A stretch of DNA of 64,000 nucleotides from an uncultured Spirochaetales bacterium (GTDB lineage Bacteria > Spirochaetota > Spirochaetia > Sphaerochaetales > Sphaerochaetaceae), in assembly GCA_949288415.1 (NCBI GenBank), contig CASEKE010000051.1, positions 1 through 64,000 on the forward strand, in the 5' to 3' direction. Shown here piece after piece: positions 61,844-64,000 of this stretch. Position 1 is the first letter of the stretch; each line of letters starts with the position of its first letter. The notes beneath the pieces were generated by a model. That model searched no databases. It saw nothing but the letters and a program-made list of their open reading frames with translations, and had not been told where the DNA came from. A program made the translations under genes and the position numbers.

Positions 61844-62724
61844 CTTAGGCAAGCCTCCTTGACGAGAGACGATATCCCCGCGATGCACATATCGAGCCAG
61901 CCGTCGGGAGCCGGTCCTTTCTTCCATGGATGCGTAAGCCCACTTGAGGAATTGATTCTGGCGAGCTCGAGAGGATAGCCGGCCCTCTTGAGAGCGGCGA
62001 CAACCTCGACGGCGGATCCCCCCTGGCTTCCGACACCCGGAATCAGCATTGCGATCGCCTTGTCATGATAGTACACGGCTATGTCCTCCAGTTCCCTCAT
62101 GTTCGTAGCTCCCACGACCGCTCCGAAACCGGGCCGTCCTGCGGCCCACGAGGCGATTTTCTGTGCCACAAGCATGTATACAGGATAGTGGATATGCTCG
62201 TCCACCATGTCGAGAATCGTCTGGTTCTGCAGATCCGCACCTCCGGGATTGGATGTCCTGTCGAGTACGTACATTCCCTTGCCCTCGAACACGAACGGGG
62301 AAACGCTGTCAGTACCCATGTACGGCGAGACCGTCACCGAATCCGTCTGCCAGGACTCGAAAGCCTCCTTTGCATAGTTGAGGCTGCTCTTTGCTATGTC
62401 CCCTCTCTTGCTGTCCAATATCACAGGAATTCCAGGAAAATGCTTTGCGATGAGATCGAGAACCGCGGCAAGAGCCTCGGATCCCTGGAAGTTTCCTTCT
62501 CTCGGCCTGTCGAGAATGGCATAGTAGCCGATGTTCGGCTTGAATGCGGCCGGGGATATGTTCTCGGCGACCATCTTCTCAAACAGGACGGAAAAGAACT
62601 TGACTATCCTTTCCTTTGCAGGAAGCTCTGCGAACGGCAGGACATCGAGTATCGGATCAAGACCCATACAAACGATGTTGCCCGTCTTTCTTGCACTTTT
62701 CTCAAGCAACGTATTGTAGTCCAT
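61840..62724 (-). CDS. pyrF: Orotidine 5'-phosphate decarboxylase, type 2
   Basis: 294 residues. Type 2 PyrF: VCMGLDPILDVLP, FKPNIGYYAI, the catalytic LDSKRGDIAKSS (Lys and Asp), PYMGTDSVSPF and LIPGVGSQGG (phosphate loop). The ATG at 62724 is chosen over 62730 because GGGAGG is 7 nt upstream. Starts just inside the end region of pyrE and runs into pyrDK by the TTGA overlap. Confidence 0.95.
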   Translation of the reverse strand: MDYNTLLEKSARKTGNIVCMGLDPILDVLPFAELPAKERIVKFFSVLFEKMVAENISPAAFKPNIGYYAILDRPREGNFQGSEALAAVLDLIAKHFPGIPVILDSKRGDIAKSSLNYAKEAFESWQTDSVTVSPYMGTDSVSPFVFEGKGMYVLDRTSNPGGADLQNQTILDMVDEHIHYPVYMLVAQKIASWAAGRPGFGAVVGATNMRELEDIAVYYHDKAIAMLIPGVGSQGGSAVEVVAALKRAGYPLELARINSSSGLTHPWKKGPAPDGWLDMCIAGISSLVKEACLS

Positions 62725-62726
62725 CG

Positions 62727-63422
62727 TCATACCTCCCTTGGGAATCCGCGCTTCTCGCCCCATCCGAACGGATCCTCCCGCCACTCTCTCAAGGCCTCCG
62801 CTTCCTCGGCGTCGATGTAGCCGATATCGGTTGCGGTTCTGACCATCTGGTCGTAAGAGAGAATCGTGTGATATTCGCACTTCGGATCCAGTGCGGCGAA
62901 CGCATCCGTGCTGGCCTTGAGTCCGTAAGTGAATATTCCGAGGCATACGGAGACATCTCCGCCGGCATTCCTTATCGCTTCCACGGCCTTAATGGACGAA
63001 GAGCCGGTCGAAATGAGATCCTCGATAAGAAGGACCTTGGCGCCATTGTACGAACCGTCCCTGCCGAGGCCCTCTATCTGATGGCCCAGACCATGATCCT
63101 TGTTCCCGCTTCGCACATATGTAAGCGGCTTGTTGAGTCTATCCGCAAGACTGGTGGCATGAGGGATTCCCGCCGTCGCCGTGCCCGCGATGTTGTCTAC
63201 GCTCAGGCCAAGGGAATCGATCATGTCGGAGAATGCATCGCAGATAAGAGCCCTGTAGCCTGCGTTCGCAAGGAACTGCCTGTTGTCGTTGTAGATGGGC
63301 ATCCTGTATCCGCTTGCCCATCTGAACGGATCGGCTATGCTGAGTCTGATGGCTCCGAGCTCCAATGCCGCCTTGGCAAGCTGTGTGCCGTAATACTGTG
63401 TTATCTCTTCCAAAGTCTTCAT
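62727..63422 (-). CDS. pyrE: Orotate phosphoribosyltransferase
   Basis: 231 residues. PRPP-binding motif VLLIEDLISTGSSSIKAVEAI near residue 130; flexible-loop region RSGNKDHGLGHQIEG; SGYRMPIYNDNRQFL near the start. GGAGAAG precedes the ATG. Between pyrBI and pyrF in the operon. Confidence 0.94.
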   Translation of the reverse strand: MKTLEEITQYYGTQLAKAALELGAIRLSIADPFRWASGYRMPIYNDNRQFLANAGYRALICDAFSDMIDSLGLSVDNIAGTATAGIPHATSLADRLNKPLTYVRSGNKDHGLGHQIEGLGRDGSYNGAKVLLIEDLISTGSSSIKAVEAIRNAGGDVSVCLGIFTYGLKASTDAFAALDPKCEYHTILSYDQMVRTATDIGYIDAEEAEALREWREDPFGWGEKRGFPREV

Positions 63423-63459
63423 CTTTTCTCTTCTCCTATCCTCACTATTCTAGCATATA

Positions 63460-64000
63460 TCATCTGTTCTTTTTCCAGATTTCCTTGAACGAATGCACTT
63501 TTCCGCAGTATGCGCACTTGAACTGACCGTCATGGGTGCGATAGAACTTTGCAGGAACGCCTTCCCCGTTGAGCGGATGGCTTATACAGGCTTCGTTCGA
63601 ACAGCAGAGGTCCGAAAAATTGTAGATCCTCGGAGGAGTATGCGTCCTGAATTTCTTCTCCACCTTCCCGTCCCGGACTATGTTTAGCGTGCAGGACGGA
63701 GCAAGTGCAGCAAGCCTCTTGAGATCTTTGCGTCCGAGATCGTACTCGCCGGGGCGGAAGATTATTCCCTTGAACTTGCCGTCGGCACCACAGCTTACCC
63801 ATTCGCCGCCCTTGCCGTCGTCGATGCCGAGGACGGAAGATATCAGGCGCATGTGTGTGCGTATCTCGCTCGGAGTGTCGCCTTTGCAGATATGGTCGAT
63901 GACTATTCCGTCGCGTATCGGACGGACTCCCTCGCTGTAGTTCTTTTCCTTCTTGTTTCCGTCCCCGGGAGCGACCTCGATTATGTACTCCTCGCTCCTG
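63460..64000 (-). CDS. pyrI: Aspartate carbamoyltransferase, regulatory part of a probable PyrB-PyrI fusion; 5' truncated
   Basis: The visible 179 codons are open to the window edge. From about the 26th visible residue the sequence is PyrI: VRPIRDGIVIDHICKGDT at the allosteric domain start, PSCTLNIVRDGKVEKKFRT, and the zinc domain with four Cys (LCCSNEACISH ... FKCAYCGK). Before it runs a charged linker (EVAPGDGNKKEKNYSEG) in the same frame with no start codon placed as in a free PyrI, which points to fusion behind the catalytic PyrB chain as known in Treponema and Thermotoga. The ATG at 63852 lies inside the PyrI domain. First gene of the operon in this window; PyrB would lie beyond the edge. 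Confidence 0.85.
   Translation of the reverse strand, partial: RSEEYIIEVAPGDGNKKEKNYSEGVRPIRDGIVIDHICKGDTPSEIRTHMRLISSVLGIDDGKGGEWVSCGADGKFKGIIFRPGEYDLGRKDLKRLAALAPSCTLNIVRDGKVEKKFRTHTPPRIYNFSDLCCSNEACISHPLNGEGVPAKFYRTHDGQFKCAYCGKVHSFKEIWKKNR

Overview
The window looks like chromosomal DNA from a host-associated or anaerobic spirochaete, most likely near Sphaerochaeta or Treponema. This is inference from gene content. The solute-binding proteins carry the signal-peptide ending FAGGA(A/S)ES or FAQGSAES. There is an mglBAC operon, YesM/YesN-type control of a CUT1 sugar importer, several membrane LuxR or lipoprotein genes, a PyrB-PyrI style fusion, and dense housekeeping operons with moderate GC. 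No rRNA, tRNA, CRISPR array or prophage was seen.

Layout. 1-1827 (+): methylthioadenosine salvage (MtaD-like deaminase, 5' cut by the window edge, and MtnA). 2144-6651 (-): mglB-mglA-mglC galactose/glucose importer, with an unusual long coiled-coil N-terminus on MglC. 6856-7536 (-): TrhA/hemolysin III. 7747-8431 (+): remnant of an IS3-family element that has lost its DDE core. 8527-12581 (-): aminoacyl-tRNA synthetase operon gltX-glyQS-tyrS. 12652-16955 (-): a tightly packed five-gene operon with a CpsB-like PHP phosphatase, an AAA ATPase, an RloB protein, a membrane LuxR regulator and an alpha/beta hydrolase. 17213-19373: an uncharacterised protein/lipoprotein pair and a divergent 58-residue acidic protein. 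19486-22273 (+): TrpXYZ-type ABC importer. 22447-25784 (+): an unknown protein and a tandem MATE pair. 25873-34416: polysaccharide locus (YesM, YesN, heparinase-like lyase, two CUT1 permeases, binding protein), with a divergent MFS gene after it. 35823-39474 (-): rplU-rpmA-obgE-nadD-yqeK-lipoprotein-rsfS. 39632-46471: tetR, argS, birA, ktrB, ktrA, bioY, cysE. 46505-50148: mtaB, a TyrA-like dehydrogenase, pta, an XRE regulator. 50249-55773 (-): rsmA, comEC, an unknown membrane protein, a phosphohexomutase, a HAD phosphatase. 55932-59040: rlmI-like methyltransferase, corA, a beta-barrel protein. 59120-64000 (-): pyrimidine operon pyrBI(partial)-pyrE-pyrF-pyrDK(fused)-pyrC.

Three things stand out. 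First, in the RloA/RloB-type pair (a family known from phage defence), residues expected for catalysis appear replaced in both partners although both frames are intact, and the pair sits in an operon with a signalling phosphatase and a membrane regulator. Second, many first-of-operon genes have a -10 hexamer only 6-8 nt before the start codon and no Shine-Dalgarno sequence, suggesting widespread leaderless transcripts. Third, in all three ABC loci that have a binding-protein gene, a stable hairpin lies directly after that gene and before the next transporter gene, which would let the binding protein be made in excess. A near-perfect BirA operator in front of bioY links biotin uptake to the birA gene two kilobases upstream.
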